In this document: positions 47,801 to 58,700 of the stretch, in pieces
Layout: each line of letters opens with the position of its first letter
Numbering within the stretch: position 1 is the stretch's first letter
Assembly: GCF_000372725.1 (NCBI RefSeq)
Contig: NW_005199926.1
Location: forward strand, 857,602 to 921,601
Direction: 5' to 3'
Origin: Emiliania huxleyi CCMP1516
Taxonomy: Eukaryota > Haptophyta > Isochrysidales > Noelaerhabdaceae
Length of the DNA stretch: 64,000 nt
Translations under genes and position numbers: made by a program
Notes under the pieces: generated by a model
The model's database searches: none
The model's input: only the letters and a program-made list of their open reading frames with translations
What the model was told of the DNA's origin: nothing

Positions 47801-49681
47801 GCGGCGGCGGCGGCGAGCGCGGCGCGGGTGGCGACGCTGGCGGCGACGGCGGCGTCGACAAGCCGGACAATACGCCCGCGCCGCCGCCCGCGCCGGCGGC
47901 GCGGCCTGCAGCTTGGCTGCCGGGGGCATATCCGGTCTCCTATAGCAGAGGTGGCCGTGAGCCCGAGATGGGCGAGATGGGCCGCCGCCGGAGGCTTGTC
48001 CGCTCTCCGCGTGTCCAGCGGCGTTGTCGAGGAGGGGCGCGGAGTACTCGCGGAGGGAGAAAGGGGCGCGGCGCGGCGCCGAGGCGCGGGGCGAAAAGGG
48101 CCATAGAGGGGAGGGGCCGCCCCCGGCACCACCGCCCACGGCGTTGGAGGAGCCGCCCGAGCGCCGAGAGTAGCGCGAGGAGGGACGCGGCGGCAGCTCC
48201 TGCGCGGTGCGGGCGACGCGCGCTTGGCTGCGCTTGGCTGCGCTTGGCTGCGCTTGGCTGCGCTTGGCTGCGCTTGGCTGCGCTTAGCTGCGCTTAGAGC
48301 TGAGCGGAGCTGAGCGGAGCGGAGCCGAGATGCGCCGAGCTGCGCCGAGCTGCGCCGAGAGGCGCCGAACCTGTGCGAGAGGCGCGCGGCGGCTCCGCCG
48401 CCGCAGACTGCCGCCGCTCGCGCAGAAGGCGGCGAGGAGCAGAGCCGCCTGCAGACGTGTCGTGGGCGTGTCGCGGACGTGTCTCGGACGTGTCGTGGAC
48501 GTGTCGTGGACGCGTCGTGGACGTGTCGTGGACGTGTCGTGGACGTGTCGGGTCCGTGCGAGGGGCCTAACCCTAACCCTAACCCTAACCCTGCATGCGG
48601 TTTGTCGCGGGTCGCAGAGACGTGGTGTGGTGCGGTGCGGCGCAGTGCGGTGAGGGGGGCAGCGCGGCCTGCGTGGCGGCCGCGGTGGCGGCGGGGCCCG
48701 CCTCGGCACCGCCCAAGAGTGGAAGTCGCTCGAGGCCTGTTCACAGCTGCGCACCCGTGAATGAGACCCTCTTCACAGCAGGCGGACGGTAGCGGAGTCC
48801 GCTCGAGGCCGAGCCAGGGCGGCGGCGGCGGACCGCCTAGGAAGGTTCCGAGACGGTTCCGAGACAGCTCGGGGAGAAGACTTCGGACCGGGTGGAGGCT
48901 GGAGGGCCGATCGGGCTGTGCGCTCGCCGGACGTACCAGAGCTGCGCCAGGTACAGGGCGAGCACGAGGGCGCCGACGTACGCCTGCGACACCGCGGGGC
49001 CGCCGCCGGCGAATGAGTCATAGTCAATCGCAAGTCATTCATCGCACGTCCTCCACCCTCCCTCCGCGCCTGCAGCACGGCGAGCCCACAGGCGGCGCTC
49101 CGCGAACACTCTGTTCTCTGCCGACAGAAGAAGCTGCCGCTGGCGGCACCGCGGGAACCGCCGCACAGCCCTCCCCAGAGCAAAGCGATGACGGTGGTGG
49201 AGTACAGCGGTGCGCCGAGCACGCCAGGCCTCATCGACGCTCCGGCCGCCATGGAGGTGAGGGCGGCGAAGTAGGCGGGCCAGGCCAGGGTGAAGGCGGT
49301 GCCACCGGTGTCGGGTGGGCGGTGCCGGCTCGCGAGCGGCGTGTCGCCACCGCCGAACGGGCTCGGAAGCTGGCGGGCGAGCCGGCGGTATCCCGCGAGA
49401 GCGAGGCAGAGCACGGACGCGAGGGCGAGCAGCAGGTCGGGAAGGAATGAGGCCAGCCCGGCCGCCGGCTGCAGAGCGCGTGCTGTCGGGCTCAGCGCGC
49501 CAGTCAGCGCGAAGGTCGTGGCGCACACCGAGAGCAGCAGCGCGGCGGCCTCGACGAGGCGTGGCGACAGTGCGAGAAACAGGGCGCCACTCCAGAGAAA
49601 GAGGAGGAGGTAGACGGCCGAAGCGACGCAGGCCGGACGGCACACGCTCGCTGCGAGGAGGCAGACGCGAAAGAGACGCAT
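37403..49681 (-). CDS. Piezo mechanosensitive ion channel
   Basis: One gene of about 12.3 kb with many short introns. Piezos are very large trimeric cation channels opened by membrane tension. The 5' exon (MRLFRVCLLAASVCRPACVA...) and blocks to 43.6 kb are repeated hydrophobic helices, as in the Piezo blades. About 42037-41666 reads LELLCVALIVDHAVNASLTS LPLPLATLLYLG. About 39660-39590 reads LYLLLSALQLKHGVPL. At 39456-39421 stands PFLWEMRTSLDW, an exact PF(X2)E(X6)W Piezo signature, followed by TSLSLFEWLKLEDIYAGLVS. Extracellular-cap sequence follows (39036-38000), and the end reads LLREAQLYETILVLYRSPET LLQLTGRELKRD, the Piezo C-terminus. Exon ends are only partly fixed. Introns hold minisatellites, short introners, a hairpin pair and telomere-like repeats. 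Confidence 0.88.
39043..39130 (-). repeat. Introner-like intron in Piezo, family A copy 5
   Basis: On the minus strand it contains GGGGCTCCTGTC, CGTGGAGTCGCCGAGGGTCG, CCCCCACCACC, GCGTGGAGAAGTTCGCC and CACCTGACCTCAG. The same blocks in the same order occur in the muniscin-gene introns at 544-720 and 1716-1849. Confidence 0.7.
39540..39610 (-). repeat. Short introner-like intron, family B
   Basis: On the minus strand GTGAACAGCGTCTCTTCACA, then CGCCTGTGCCTGTGAACAG, is followed by exon GCATGCCGCTC. The upstream exon has GGCGTGCCGCTC, so the exon sequence is present at both ends and the donor is GC. Relatives of GTGAACAGCGTCTCTTCAC-CTGTGAACAG are at about 39795-39825, 40083-40125, 45910-45955 and 48735-48785, with a weaker one at about 1163-1190. 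Confidence 0.7.
39925..40045 (-). repeat. Piezo intron bounded by a 33-bp direct repeat
   Basis: GAGCTTGAGGGCGGGGGCGA then GCTGCGGCCGCCT occurs at about 39927 and again at about 40009. The sequence between is G-rich. Confidence 0.85.
40056..40160 (-). repeat. Piezo intron bounded by a 28-bp direct repeat, family B
   Basis: CAGCTCGTCGAGCGGCGTGC then CGAGCACC is present on both sides of a family B insert (CTGTTCACAGCAGGAGGTGT then GAAGAGACGCTGCTCAC). Confidence 0.85.
43378..43540 (-). repeat. Two tandem hairpin introner copies, family C, in Piezo
   Basis: The palindromic core of U-box intron 1 occurs twice head to tail, period about 78 bp, with GCACGAGCGGTACC or GTACGAGCGGTACC before, between and after. 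Each core contains GGGTTCGATCC, which resembles a tRNA B box but is part of the palindrome. Confidence 0.85.
44770..44832. repeat. (GGC)n trinucleotide run
   Basis: About twenty GGC triplets in the Piezo gene. On the coding strand these would encode a poly-Ala or Arg stretch, or belong to an intron. Confidence 0.9.
46922..47085 (-). repeat. 11-nt minisatellite (GGCCGAGGTGC) in Piezo intron
   Basis: About fifteen units of GGCCGAGGTGC/GGCCGAGGTGT and related GCAGCCGAGGT forms fill one intron. Confidence 0.9.
48225..48300 (-). repeat. 10-nt minisatellite (GCGCTTGGCT) in Piezo intron
   Basis: About seven exact copies, decaying into GCTGAGCGGA and GCTGCGCCGA units up to about 48365. Confidence 0.9.
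48465..48593 (-). repeat. 11-nt minisatellite next to an interstitial telomere-like repeat
   Basis: GTGTCGTGGAC units (about eight) are followed at 48570-48592 by (CCCTAA) in about four copies, the complement of TTAGGG. The whole block is inside the Piezo gene. Confidence 0.85.
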
Positions 49682-49904
49682 TCGGTCTAAACCCGCAAGG
49701 AAAAATGCGCCTTGCGGAGCTGGGAATAGGACCGCCGCGAGCGGCGTGGCGTGGAGCGGTTGTGCATCCCTCCGGGGGCCCCTCTGCGCCGGGGAGGCGT
49801 TGTTGGAGCTAGGCCGCAAGCCTCCGTCGCCCTTTTTCATTCAAACTCGGGGCCCACTCCGCTACGCTCCGACCCGAATTTGGGTGGGGGAGATCTTGAA
49901 TTTG

Positions 49905-49927
49905 GAGAGAGAGATTTTTAGCAATAC
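49905..49927 (-). promoter_or_regulatory. Upstream motif of the Piezo gene shared with the LRR gene
   Basis: Minus-strand TATTGCTAAAAATCTCTCTC about 240 nt before the Piezo ATG is identical to the string at 28117-28142. Confidence 0.3.
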
Positions 49928-50132
49928 TTGGAGGGCCTACCTAAAAGTTTAAGGTGTTGCTGCACAAAAGGGGAAGACGCTGCACGCACATAGTGTGAAC
50001 TAGTGTGGGACCTGCGGCGGTACCCGTCTCTGTTGTTCGGGCAGTGAGAGACGCAGGATCTGCACGCCAAAGTGGGCCACTCATTTGCATTTTGGTTTTG
50101 GGTTGTCGGAGATCATCCATCAGCACTCATGT

Positions 50133-50325
50133 CTCATCAGTCAGTCACGTCAGTCAAAGCAGTTCGTGGCACTCATCAGTCAGTCACGTCAGTCAAAGCA
50201 GTTCGTGGCACTCATCAGTCAGTCACGTCAGTCAAAGCAGTTCGTGGCACTCATCAGTCAGTCACGTCAGTCAAAGCAGTTCGTGGCACTCATCAGTCAG
50301 TCACGTCAGTCAAAGCAGTCGTGGA
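50133..50325 (+). repeat. 39-bp tandem repeat, five copies
   Basis: CACTCATCAGTCAGTCACGT, CAGTCAAAGCAGTTCGTGG is repeated exactly with a 39-bp period; the last copy lacks one T. The unit is a multiple of 3, so one frame reads SVTSVKAVRGTHQ five times, but no flanking protein is recognisable. Confidence 0.9.
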
Positions 50326-50675
50326 CGTGGAGCAGTCGCTGCATGCAACGGCGCCGCCACACGCTCCGGACGACCCCGACACACCACGCACAATGGGAGG
50401 CTATCGCGCACGATCGGGCATCGCGCCGCAAACAACTCGCCGCACAGATGGGGGGGGAGGCAGAATCCCACACACACCGGAGCAGCACAGACACCTTACA
50501 CGTCAGCGCTCGCTCGATGTGGCCGGCGCTCTCCCCTCGGTCCTATCTCGCCTTTTCAACGGCGGCGTGCGGCCACGCGCCGCGCCGAGCCGGTCTCGGC
50601 GGGAGACCTCGGAGCCGCACGCGATGCGGGCATGCGCGATGGCTCCGTTGGCTCCGTGCCTAAGGCAGATCGATT

Positions 50676-51381
50676 AGGGTGTGAGCTGCGGCAGCCACCG
50701 TTTCTGTACCCGCTCGATCACGTGCAGGCCGTCGGAGGCCGCGCTGGATGGCCCAGGGCCGGCGGCGGTGAAGGCGTCCGTCGATGAAGGGATGTCGTCG
50801 AGGGAGCCATCGTCCTACGCGGCTGGTGCACCAGTCCAGTTGTCGGGAGTTCGAGATCGCAGTCGACTTGGAGAGTGTGTTCGGCCCGTTGACGAACTCA
50901 CGGAATGTGAGCGACTTGGTGCACGCTGGGTCGAGCATCATGACTCGCACCTCATCCTGGGCGAGGAAACTCGCCCAGGGACCAGCTGTTGGCGTCGCCG
51001 TTTTGATCGAGCTGCATCCACTGCATGGTTTCGTAGTCAAGCGTAAACGCCCAGGAGTTGGTGCCTGGGTGACTTGCTGATGAGAGCGCCTTCCAGGCGG
51101 GTAGTCGTGCCCCTCACCTACGGTCATACGGCGGCGTCAGAGGGGGGGAAGGGGCGCGAAGCGTGAACATGGAGGCAAGCAGGTGGTGGCTGCACCTGGC
51201 CAAAGCCGGCGACCTCGAAGTTGTCGTAGCTTGTGCGGATATCGCTGAGCGTGAGAGGGACCGGATCGGCAGCAGCATGGGCGGCCGCGTCAGCGGCCGG
51301 AGAGGCCGGAGAGCCATCCGACGGAGGCCGGTCGTGCATCGGCGCGTCAGCCGCAGGGGCCGGGGGGGCGGCGGCATCCAT
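50676..51381 (-). CDS. Possible small multi-exon gene, unknown
   Basis: Minus-strand pieces with protein-like composition are DPVPLTLSDIRTSYDNFEVA (about 51290-51200) and GTNSWAFTLDYETMQWMQLD then QNGDANSWSL (about 51065-50975). Further on are VMMLDPACTKSLTFREFVNG (about 50950-50885) and DDGSLDDIPSSTDAFTAAGP to RVQKRWLPQLTP-stop (about 50810-50676). They lie in different frames separated by stretches that could be short introns. No family recognised; the exon set is a suggestion. Confidence 0.3.
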
Positions 51382-51399
51382 CGCTGCGGGTCGCTGCGG

Positions 51400-52700
51400 G
51401 CCGACGATTGTGGACTGATCGATCGTGGCGGGCGGATTTCGGCTGGGACGTTCTACGGTTAAACCAAGAGCGTCGGCGCCGACACGAGAGACTTATAAGG
51501 GTAGAAACGTACTTCCTCTTAGGCGGCAACAACGCTACCTCCAGTATCGTAGTCTTTGTTAGTATCGAGGTCTCGCGATTTTTGGGGGTTCTCGGCGCCG
51601 CGACAGCGCTGCGAGCCGCGCGATGCCACGGCGCTCGGCCTGCTGAGAGAAGAGCTTCCCGGACGGCAGTGACAAGTTACCCGACATCAATCGTCGACGG
51701 CAACCTCGAGAACTGCGCCTCCAAAGTCGCCCAGATTCGCCTCTCGCGGCGCGCTGAGTTAGTATCGCCGGTGCGCCAGCAGGCTCTGCTCCACAGCAGG
51801 GCATGCCCGACTGGCTCCTGCTAGCCGTGCGTCCTGGTGGCATCCATTGCCAGCTCAGGTAGCCTCAGGAGGTCGCCTCGCGCACGACGCGGCGTCGCAC
51901 AGCACCGCTCAGCGTTACTATCGAGTTAGTATCGTCGACCCACAGAGACTGCTCTTCTGTAGGTGGAGCCGACAAACGCCGGCCGGGTCGGCGCCGCCGC
52001 CCCCATCGCCGCCGCCGGGGCGGCGGCGGCCTCGGCGGACCATCCGGCGCGCCGCGCGCCCGTCGGGGAGGTGTTCACCACCCCTGGCTCCTCACCCCGC
52101 CACGCCTTCGTGCGGACGCCGTGGCACCCACCTCAGGCGCCGCTCGGACTCGGTTGACGGCCACCCAAGTGCTTGGCTCGTGCCAAGCCGACCGGCAGGC
52201 GATTCCCAGTCACTGCTAGGCTAATCTCGGGCTGTCCTGCGTCAGTGTGGTGCCGTTAGGGGCGCCGCCCCCAAAACTACGATCGTTAGTTGTAGTACCG
52301 TGCGGGGGCAGTGCATTTAATTCTGTCAAAAATCCAAATCTGCTCCGTGGCGCTTATTGGGCTAGGATCATACGTCCGGGAGGCCCCCCATGCGTGCCGT
52401 AAAACGATCGACAGCGATCTGGCTACTCTGTTCACGTTCACCCCTCGTAAACCCCCCATCGCCATGGATCTCCAGGACGTCGCCGTCGCCTAAGTCGGCC
52501 ATGTCACGCAATGCCCAGCTGCCAGCTCGTGCTTTTGCGACGCAGCTCTCCGGGCACACAGCCACCAGCCCGCGCAAACACGCGCGTTTTCTTTATCTCG
52601 CTTTTAGTCGCTGGGGCTCCAAAGGATGCGCCATGTGCGAGCTAGCTCTACTAATTGTCCCGTGTTTGCCGGTCATCGACGTTCTGCGCACGACCTCGCA
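51400..52700. other. Region without a supported gene
   Basis: GTTAGTATCG occurs several times (51557-51930), suggesting a small interspersed motif. A plus-strand frame at 51963-52157 (VEPTNAGRVGAAAPIAAAGA ... VGEVFTTPGSSPRHAFVRTP) follows a TTCTGTAG splice-like site but has no partners that I can place. Confidence 0.4.
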
Positions 52701-52705
52701 ACCGA

Positions 52706-55700
52706 TCAAACCTGCTGCTGCACCGGCACCGATGCCGATGACGACGCCTCGACACCAGCGCCGTCGCGCGGCGGATCCTCCGCAGAGCTGCGGCTGCTTA
52801 TCTTGCCGAACACACGGCTGAGGCCGCCAAGGCTGCGCTTCGCGAGGCTGATGCTGCCCTCAGCGACGCTGCCCGAAACGAGGAGGTCCGCCCGCGACCG
52901 AGCGGGGGTCGCGCCTAGGCTCTTTGCCAGAAGCACGAGCGACACCTGCGGACAGGGACGCCCCTCGTCACGACACGCTCGATGCGGGGGAGCGCTCGCT
53001 GTGGGGGAGACGGCGCGCGCCTTGCGGTGGCGGCCGGGGAAGCAGGATTTTGCCAGGTCCTTGTAGAGTCCGCCAGCGATGAGCTCCTGCGGCGTTGGGG
53101 GAAGAGGGTTGGGGGGAGGAGGGGTGGCTCGGGACGGGCGCCACGTTGAGACATTCGCTCCTGCGGTGTGACTTCGAAAAACCTCGAGAACTGGCAGCCG
53201 CCGAGGTCCGGGTCATTCTCGTGCGCGATGACGATCTTCAGCTTGTCCTCCCGCGCCTGCTTGACCTGCTCGGCCAGCCGCTCGTCGCTGACGAAGCTGT
53301 CCTCGTTGAGGTAGAGAAGCATGTGCGTCGCACTGGCCGGCCGATCATCGGTGGTGGAGATCTTGAGACCGGCAACGGCGGCGGCGATCTCGTTGGCCAG
53401 CGTCAGCGACCCCGCGTTGGCAGGAGAGGCCCAGAGCGTGCACGGTTTGGAAAAGGCGAGCGACTGGCTCTCGAGCTCACCCGACACGCAGAGCGGAAGG
53501 GACGTCCTGTCCAGAAAGTTGGGCGAGCAGAGGAGCACCGCCTAGGTTGGTTCAAGTGGGGTTGGCCGGGAGGTAGAGTGAGAGAACGGAGCTGGTTGTG
53601 GCCGGCGGCGCCTCGGCGATGATCTTGAGGGAGATGAGCTGAAACTCATCGATGCGATACCAAATCGTGAGCGGCCAGTCGTTGTCAAAGATGGCCGGCT
53701 GTAGGTCCTCGGGGCACTCGTCGCGCAGCGCCTGGAGCGTCCCGCCGCCCTTTTCAGGGTCCGCTTCTTGGACGAGGACGAGCGGCTTGTCCTTCTCGAG
53801 CGACGAGCGAATCTCTCGGAGGCAGTTCTGTGTGGCGCGGGAGAGGCGCGAGTTCTTGGGGCCAGGGTGCGGTAGAGGTGGGGTGGGAGGGAGAGGCGAG
53901 CCTTGGAGCGGAAGTAGCCCCTCGAGAGGAAGAAGAGGATGGCTTGCGAGCGCTGGATGTACTCCTCCAGCGCCCCAATATCCTTCAGATCATCTACCTA
54001 TGAGCACACCGCGGTGCGTCAGAGGGGCTGTGTTTGTGTAGCTAGCGCTGCTGGAGCATGTGCGCGCGTCGAGAAAGACTTTGATGTCCGGCAGCAGCTG
54101 CTGGAGCTCACCCTTGATGACCTTGACGGCGTCTTGACCGGTCGACCTATTCGTTTGGGAAAGGGCGGGGGTCACGCCGGCTGTTTTCGCTCCCTCTTCT
54201 GCCTCCATGACTCACCAGATGTGGCTGTTGAAGAGGTGCCACGTGAGGCCCCTCACGATGCTCATCTCGGGGGGCTGCTTGGTCGAGACGAGGCGGATCG
54301 TGGGGACCTTGGCGACGCGGCGGGCGGCGACGATGGCGCCGACGAGGAAGAAGGCGAGCACGACTGCAACGAGGATGATCATCGAGTCGACAATCACATT
54401 GAGGCTGCGGAAGCCGAGGACTGCATTGGCATCATCGATCCCGGAGCGCTCCTGGATGCCGAGGAAGATGGTGCTCCAGTTGGTGCCGAGGAAGAGGAGG
54501 AGGAGCACGAGGCTGGTGGCGACGGCGAGCACGTTGTCCTCGACCCGCTTGTACGGCCGCACGACGGCGAGCGCGACGGCGTAGCATGAGCAGATTAGGG
54601 TCGCCACCACGAGGCGAACAAAGGCTCGCTCCTCCGGTATCAGCAGCACGAAGCCCGTGAGCACGAGCTTGCGCGCCAGCTCGACCGCCTCCCACCAGTA
54701 CCAGGTCTTCTTGTACTCCCGGTGCAGGAAGGCGGTGGCCCGCGTCAGAGCATTCGGCGTCTTGGACTGCAGCGGCTTGTAGCAAGCGGCGAGGAGCGAC
54801 GTGAAGAGGACCAGCGAGCCGGCGGGCCAGAGGGCGATGAAGCCGATGGCGAGGCCGGTGATGGGTCCGTGATCGTCGGAGCCGCACTCGACGCTCGCGT
54901 CCTGCCGCATGTAGGAGACCTGCCGCAGGGGCTCGTTTGGCGGAGAGATGGTGTAGGCCTATCAGCAGAACATCGCGAGGACTGAGGGGTGTGGGGTTGT
55001 GAGCAACGGCAGTCAGCTGTGAGAGGGCGCCTGGCACGACCAGGATTGGAAAATGGAGGCGCTGATGGAGGGCACGAAGCAGAAGATGAGCACCAAACCG
55101 GCCGGCGTGAGGTCGAGGAGGCCGAGGGCCGCCTCCGCGTACCACGCTCTCTCGCGCGGCGGCGGGGCAGCACGCCAGCCGTGGAGCCGCAGACTTATTC
55201 CCGCAACCATCAGCAGGGCGATGAGGGCGACGGGGGAGAGGGCGATGGCGAGGAGCCGCAGAGCGTAGCCGAGGCACTGCTCCGGCAGGAAAAAGCCAGA
55301 CCAGTCGATGGAGATCACGTTGGCCAAGTTGTCCGTCCAGCCTGTGTACTTGTCCGGCAGCCGCGCGGAGTAGGTGGAGGAGAGGACGGTGCAGATCTGG
55401 TAGAAGCCAAACAGGATCTTGAGCTTTGCCGTCATTCCGACCCCGACGTAGTACTTGACGGAGCGGTCTGCAAAGCGAGAGATTGGGCCGATGTACGGCT
55501 CCTTCCGCCAGGCCGTCATGCTGTAGGCCCAAGCCGCGAGGCCGCAAGCGACGCAGAGGCCGAGGACGATGCCGACGATGCGACCCGCCGCCGCGCCGCG
55601 CGGAGTGCACTCCTTGCACTCGTCGCCGTCGACGAGGTGGTGATTCTCCGCGGCGCAGAGCTGGCACTCGGGGCCTTTGAAGCCAGGGGCGCAGTATTCG

Positions 55701-58700
55701 TCCGAGCCCGCCTCCTCCAAAAGGCGAGAAGCCTGGTTGGCTCCGTGCTCGTTGCCGGCGCACCGCGCCTCGCCGGCCCTGTCGCCCCCGAGGTCGCGGC
55801 ACGCCGTCAGCACGGCGGAGGAGGGGCTGGCGCGCCAGTAGCCGGTTGGGACGCCGAGGGTCGCGAGAGAGGTGTCGTCCGAGCACTCGGCGTTTGGCGG
55901 GCATGGCTTGCAGTAGTCGGTCGGGGAGGAGAAGATGTCGGCCGGTCCGGCGCTCTTGAGCAGGTAGAAGTCCTTCTGGCAGACGGAGCAGATGACGGCG
56001 CCGCGCTCACTACTGAGGGGATGGGGGCAAGGGACGCACTGGCCCTGGCCGCGATTGGCGGCGTAAGTGCCTGCAGCGCACTCGCTGCAGGCGCTGCTGC
56101 CGACGCCAGACGTGGTGCCGGGCTCGCAGCGCTCGCACTTGGAGAGGCCAGCCGTGGCGGCGTAGCTGCCCTTGGCACACGGCGTTTGCTGCGTGGCGCC
56201 CGAGGTAGCGAAGTGGCCCGGATCGGCGTCCGTGCACTCGCTCGCGCCGGTCGCGCCCTGGTAGGAGCCCTCGACGCACAGCTCGCAGACCTCGTTGCGG
56301 GTGCCGCTGGCGAAGCTGCCCTCGCCGCACGCCGTCTGCTCGGTGGCGCCCCGGGCGGCGATGTAGCCCGGATCGGCGGGCGCGCACTGCGACGCGGCCG
56401 ACAGGTCCGTCCTGTTCGAGTAGGACCCGCCCTCGCACGGCAACGGCCTCGACGCGCCCGGCTCACAGTAGCTGCCCATGTCGCACGGAAGGCAGCTCGT
56501 CGCGTTCGACTCACCCTGGTAGGTCCCGCCCGCACAGCTGGCGCACGCGGAGAGGCCGGCCGTGGCGGCGAAAGAGCCCGGCGAGCACTCGGAGGGCGGC
56601 GCCGCCCCGCCGCCGCACGACGAGCCGGCGGGGCAAGCGAGGCACTCGGGGTCGCCGTCGCGATCGGTCAACCTCGCGTACGTGCCCGCCGCGCACTGCG
56701 CGTCCAGCTCGCGCGACGACCCCACCGGGCAAAACTTGCCAGCAGCGCAGCGGACGCAGGCGGCGGCGGCGGGCTGGTCCTGGTAGTACCCCTCGGGGCA
56801 CAGCTCGCACGCGTCGTTGCGGGTGCCGTTGGCGAAGCTGCCCTCGCGGCACGCCGTCTGCTCGGTGGAGCCGGTGGTGGCGAAGTGGCCCGGCGAGGCG
56901 TCGGTGCACTCGCTCGCGGCGGAGAGGTTGGTGGCGCTCGAGTAGCTGCCAGCGTCGCACGGCAGCGGCGCCGCCGCGCCCGGCTCGCAGTAGCTGCCTT
57001 TCTCGCACGCGAGGCAGCCCGTCGCGCCCGTGTCGTGCTGGTAGGTCCCGCCCTCGCACGGCTCGCACTCGGAGAGGCCGGCCGTGGCGGCGTAGCTTCC
57101 CTTGGCGCACGGCGTCTGCTGCGTGGAGCCGGTGGTGGCGAAGTGGCCCGGCGAGGCGTCGGTGCACTCGCTCGCGGCGGCGAGGTCGGTGGCGTTCGAG
57201 TAGCTGCCCTTCTCGCACGGCAGTGGCGCCGCGGCGCCCTCAGCACAATAGTGGCCCGGCACACAGACGCGGCAGCCCGTAGCGCCCGTGTCATTCTGAT
57301 ACGTCCCTCCGCCGCAGCTGGCGCACTCGGAGAGGCCCGCCGCTACCGCGACGGTGCCTGGCCGGCACGGCCCGCACGTTGTGCTGCTTTCCGCGCCCCG
57401 CGTTGCGCTAGCGGTCCCGGCGGGGCAGGACTCGCACGCGGCGCTCGAGTTGGACCCGTTGGCCGGGTTGAAGGTCCCGGCGGGACAGGGCTCCCAGACC
57501 ATGCGTGTGGCGGCGCCCGCCTCGTCGCAGTAGCCTCCGCGAGGGCAAGGGTCGCAGGCGGAGAGGCCGACGTCGGGAGAGAAGCTGCCCGCTGCGCAAG
57601 GAAGGCACTCCTCCTCTCCCGCGAGGGGCTGATGCTGGCCCGGAGCGCACGGGATGCAGCTCTCATTGCTCGCCGCGCCGAGGGCGGGCATGCGAGTGCC
57701 GACCGGACAGGGCTCGGGGTCGGCGGTCCCCTCCTCGCAAAAGTGGCCCCTGGTGCACTGGCCGCTGCAGGAGGAGTTGGTGAGGTCGCTCGTTGCCCCA
57801 TAGTAGCCAGCGGGGCAAAGATAGCACTCGGGGGCGCTGAAGTCGCCGAAAAAGGCGCCCTTGGTCGGCATCCAGCGGCCCAAGTGGCAGCCCCAGTCTA
57901 TCGGCGAGTTGATAGTCTGTATCGTGGGGCGCCCGCTGGTACCGTCGTTGCCGGTGAAGGAGGCGTCGCTGATGGAGGTTTGTTCGATGTCTTGCAGGTA
58001 CAGCACCGAGCCTGAGTAACCCGCTCTGCTGTTGATGAAGTCGACACTCGCGATGGAGAGCAACTCGCTGCTCCTCGCGTAGACGACGCCGCCCTCCTGC
58101 GGTTGCGAGGAGAGAGCGGGGTGAGGCAGCCGTGGCCCAGCGGGGCGCTGCAGGGCGGCTAGCTCTACGCGGCGCACCATGTTAGCATGGCAGTCCCGCA
58201 CGGTCGACTCGATGATCTCGACGTCGCCTGCGCCGAGAGCGAACACAACGCCGCCGTAGTCCACCCTCCCGTTGACGAGGGTCAGCCCCCGCAGGGTGAG
58301 GCTGCAGCCGCCCTCGAGTTTAAAGAGCCCGGTCGATCTCTGGCCGTCGAGCGTCGCGCCCTCGCCGCTGCTGGCGACGGTCACCTTGATGTTGGAGGTG
58401 CAGCTGATCTGGCTGAACAGCTTGAACTCTGCACTGGGCGGCAGGTAGATGGAGACGTCGGCCGCAGTAGAAGTAGCGTCCTCGATCAGGTTGCGGAGCT
58501 CGGCCTCGCTCGCCGCGGCGACAAAGTCCGGGGAGAGCGGCGGCAGAGGCGGGGGCAGCGGCGGCGACGGCGGCGCAAGCGAGAAGGAGACGTCGTCCAG
58601 CGCCATGTCCGAGCTCCAGCCATTTCCCGTCAAGCCGTTGAAGCGCACTTTCGTCGCCGAGGCGGGTAGGATCACCGCCGCGTCGAGCCAGCTATTGCCC

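Noticed and set aside
48570-48592. A chromosome end or assembly join at the telomere-like repeat
   Set aside because: Only four units, inside a gene whose exons continue on both sides.
50133-50325. CRISPR-like direct repeats
   Set aside because: Repeats are contiguous without unique spacers, no cas genes are present, and the DNA is clearly eukaryotic nuclear.
50676-51127. Phosphatidylethanolamine-binding-protein-like reading (APTPGRLRLT, MMLDPACT)
   Set aside because: Matches are two short strings in an order and spacing that do not fit the family; another frame gives better exon-like sequence.
54989-58015. Plus-strand open frame of about 1000 codons
   Set aside because: It is antisense to the GCC2/GCC3 repeats; its apparent repeats mirror the real ones and no family fits.
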